The translations under genes and the position numbers were made by a program. The notes below the pieces were generated by a model. It was not told where the DNA came from and did not search any database. It saw only the letters and a list, made by a program, of their open reading frames with translations. From Erinaceus europaeus (lineage: Eukaryota; Chordata; Mammalia; Eulipotyphla; Erinaceidae), in assembly GCF_950295315.1 (NCBI RefSeq), contig NC_080171.1, positions 33,968,361 through 34,032,360 of the forward strand: a DNA stretch of 64,000 nucleotides. Reading direction: 5' to 3'. The stretch's first letter is position 1; every line of letters starts with the position of its first letter. Positions 62,640-64,000 of the stretch are shown here, one piece after another.

Positions 62640-63120
62640 ATTTCATATGGCTGTGCCACTTTAAAATTCTATCAACAAGTGCATCCACAGGTTTTTTTCT
62701 TCTTCTTTTTCTTATCTTTCCTCACATCTTCACCAATATTAACTCACATCTCTTTGGAATAGACTTCCAAACATGTGAGATGAAATTTTCTTGTGATTTT
62801 GATTTGCATTTCCCTTGTGATGAGTACCTTTTTGTGTACCTGTTAACTGTATTTGCCTTTAGAAAAATGTCTGTTCAGGTCTTTTACCCATTTTTTCTAA
62901 GAATTTATTTATTTATTTATGAGAAAGATGGGAAAGAACGAGCCATCACTCTGGTACATGTGCTACCGGGGATTGAACTCGGGACCTCATGGTTGAGAAT
63001 CCAATGCTTTATCCACTGCGCCACCTCCCGGACCACTCTTTTACCCATTTTTGAGTTTGATTATTTTGGTAGGCTTTAGTTCTTTTGCTTTAAGTTGACT
63101 TTATTTTTCTTTAGTATTAG
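62640..63120 (-). mobile_element. Ancient L1M 3' region, split by a SINE
   Basis: TCACATCTTCACCAATATTA, GATTTTGATTTGCATTTCCC and GTCTGTTCAGGTCTTTTACC lie left of the SINE and GAGTTTGATTATTTTGGTAG lies right, in the order of old L1 3' regions in reverse. Confidence 0.75.
62897..63037 (-). mobile_element. SINE C, full length, young
   Basis: The target duplication TCTTTTACCCATTTTT occurs at 62881 and 63038. It contains TTATTTATTTATGAGAAAGA, CGAGCCATCACTCTGGTACA, GGGATTGAACTCGGGACCTC and an intact head with TCCACTGCGCCACCTCCCGG. It is the best SINE C reference here. Confidence 0.92.
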
Positions 63121-63956
63121 CATTTACTTACAAGCAGTTTGTAATGTTGGGTTTACTCTAATTTGCTTATTTCTCATTTATTAGCTATGAAGACTATTTG
63201 AAATATTGATACATTATTATAGTCCTTGCAAAGAAAGTGTCAAGATAATTTTGTCTAACTTATTTTTTTTTCCTTCAGATTTTCCCAACGGATGGAAACA
63301 TATCAAAAGATAGGATTATTCAGCTCTTTGATATTATATAAAGCCAAATTGCCTTCCACAAATACTGTTACATTACTCGCAGCAAAGCATGAAAATATTA
63401 GCTTGTTAGAGTACATTCATATTGTTATTATTCTAAAAATAAATAAATACTTGGTAAAGATAAGCAGTCATTAATATCATGGTTTAGATTCTCTGAAAGG
63501 CTCCTAAGCAAGACCATGTCTTTCTACACTTCAGTGTCTCTTAGTCATCTGAAGTGGTAATCTAGTTTTCTTACAATAAATGTCTGGCACATCTAAGCTT
63601 GCTTATTTTAATTATTATTAGAGCCTACAGTTTTTGAGAAGTATGCTAATTATTTTTCATCACTCTCCTTTTCTGGCCTTAAAAAGTCTCTTTTAGTGTC
63701 TCCAAAGAGAATCGATCTTAATGAGTTAAAATGCAGGGTACTTATCCTACTTCTATATACTCTTATTTATTTATTAATTTTTTTAAAATGAAAGTTTTTC
63801 TGTTATAGGAGTAAAATCCTGCTTATAATAAAACACAATCTGACAAAGGTCACTGGACACTATGGGATAGAGGAATACTGCTCTGCAAATCAGATAAAGT
63901 GCCCAGGTGAGAAAAAAATATAGAGGAACTTAGGGAAATTTATTAGCCCGTCTCAG
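63121..63956. other. Intergenic, no recognised feature
   Basis: AT-rich sequence without recognised elements. Confidence 0.45.
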
Positions 63957-64000
63957 CTCTTTCTTCTTTCTTTCCATCTTTCTTTCTTTCCTTCTTTCTT
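63957..64000. repeat. (CTTT)n microsatellite, cut by the window end
   Basis: TTTCTTCTTTCTTTCCATCT passes into CTTT repeats that run off the window. Confidence 0.85.

Noticed and set aside
51240..64000. A second gene downstream of TLE1
   Set aside because: No splice-bounded or protein-like frame outside L1 and SINE sequences was recognised. The region reads as intergenic.

Overview
The window is vertebrate nuclear DNA from a placental mammal, almost certainly a hedgehog (Erinaceus or a close relative). The evidence is a split gene with GT-AG introns, a dense load of retroposons, and the dominant SINE. That SINE carries the pair CACCTGCAG ... CCTGCAGGTGGGGAGCC, a tRNA-like head and an (AACAAC)n tail, which I recognise as the erinaceid tRNA-derived SINE. 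Species assignment is from memory of that repeat and was not searched.

The only gene supported is TLE1, a Groucho-family transcriptional co-repressor, on the + strand. Twelve coding exons lie between 14959 and 50698, followed by about 540 bases of 3'UTR. Joined in frame they give 572 residues plus stop, equivalent to residues 199-770 of the 770-residue human protein: the CcN, SP and seven-bladed WD40 regions. Paralogue-specific words ([40 protein letters not shown]) point to TLE1 rather than TLE2, TLE3 or TLE4. The Q and GP domain exons lie upstream of the window. Every exon phase is consistent and the gene looks intact.

Layout: 1-14958 is intron with SINEs, L1 pieces and a 5'-inverted L1. 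14959-23019 holds six exons for the CcN and SP regions. 23020-41007 is an 18-kb intron with a CCCCT tract, a local duplication and a deep stack of nested retroposons. 41008-50698 holds the six exons covering the C-terminal end of SP and the WD40 propeller, with long CA and GT arrays in their introns. 50699 to about 51235 is the 3'UTR. 51236-64000 is intergenic, with L1 ORF2 remains, further retroposons and ancient L1 pieces, and no second gene was seen.

No undescribed defence, toxin or other gene system was found. The most interesting signals are: (a) a repeat family, called family X here, whose short copies start with an L1-like GCCAAGATGG end joined at what looks like a splice acceptor in the longer copies; (b) a family-X/SINE chimera; (c) a frame-critical WD40 exon flanked by complementary CA and GT arrays; (d) a NAGNAG tandem acceptor in the SP region; and (e) a 148-bp copied segment lodged in a TA array. 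Labels used below: SINE A is the CCTGCAGGTGGGG type, long or short form; SINE B is the GGTGCTGGGGATTGAACC type; SINE C is the CCACTGCGCCACCTCC type.
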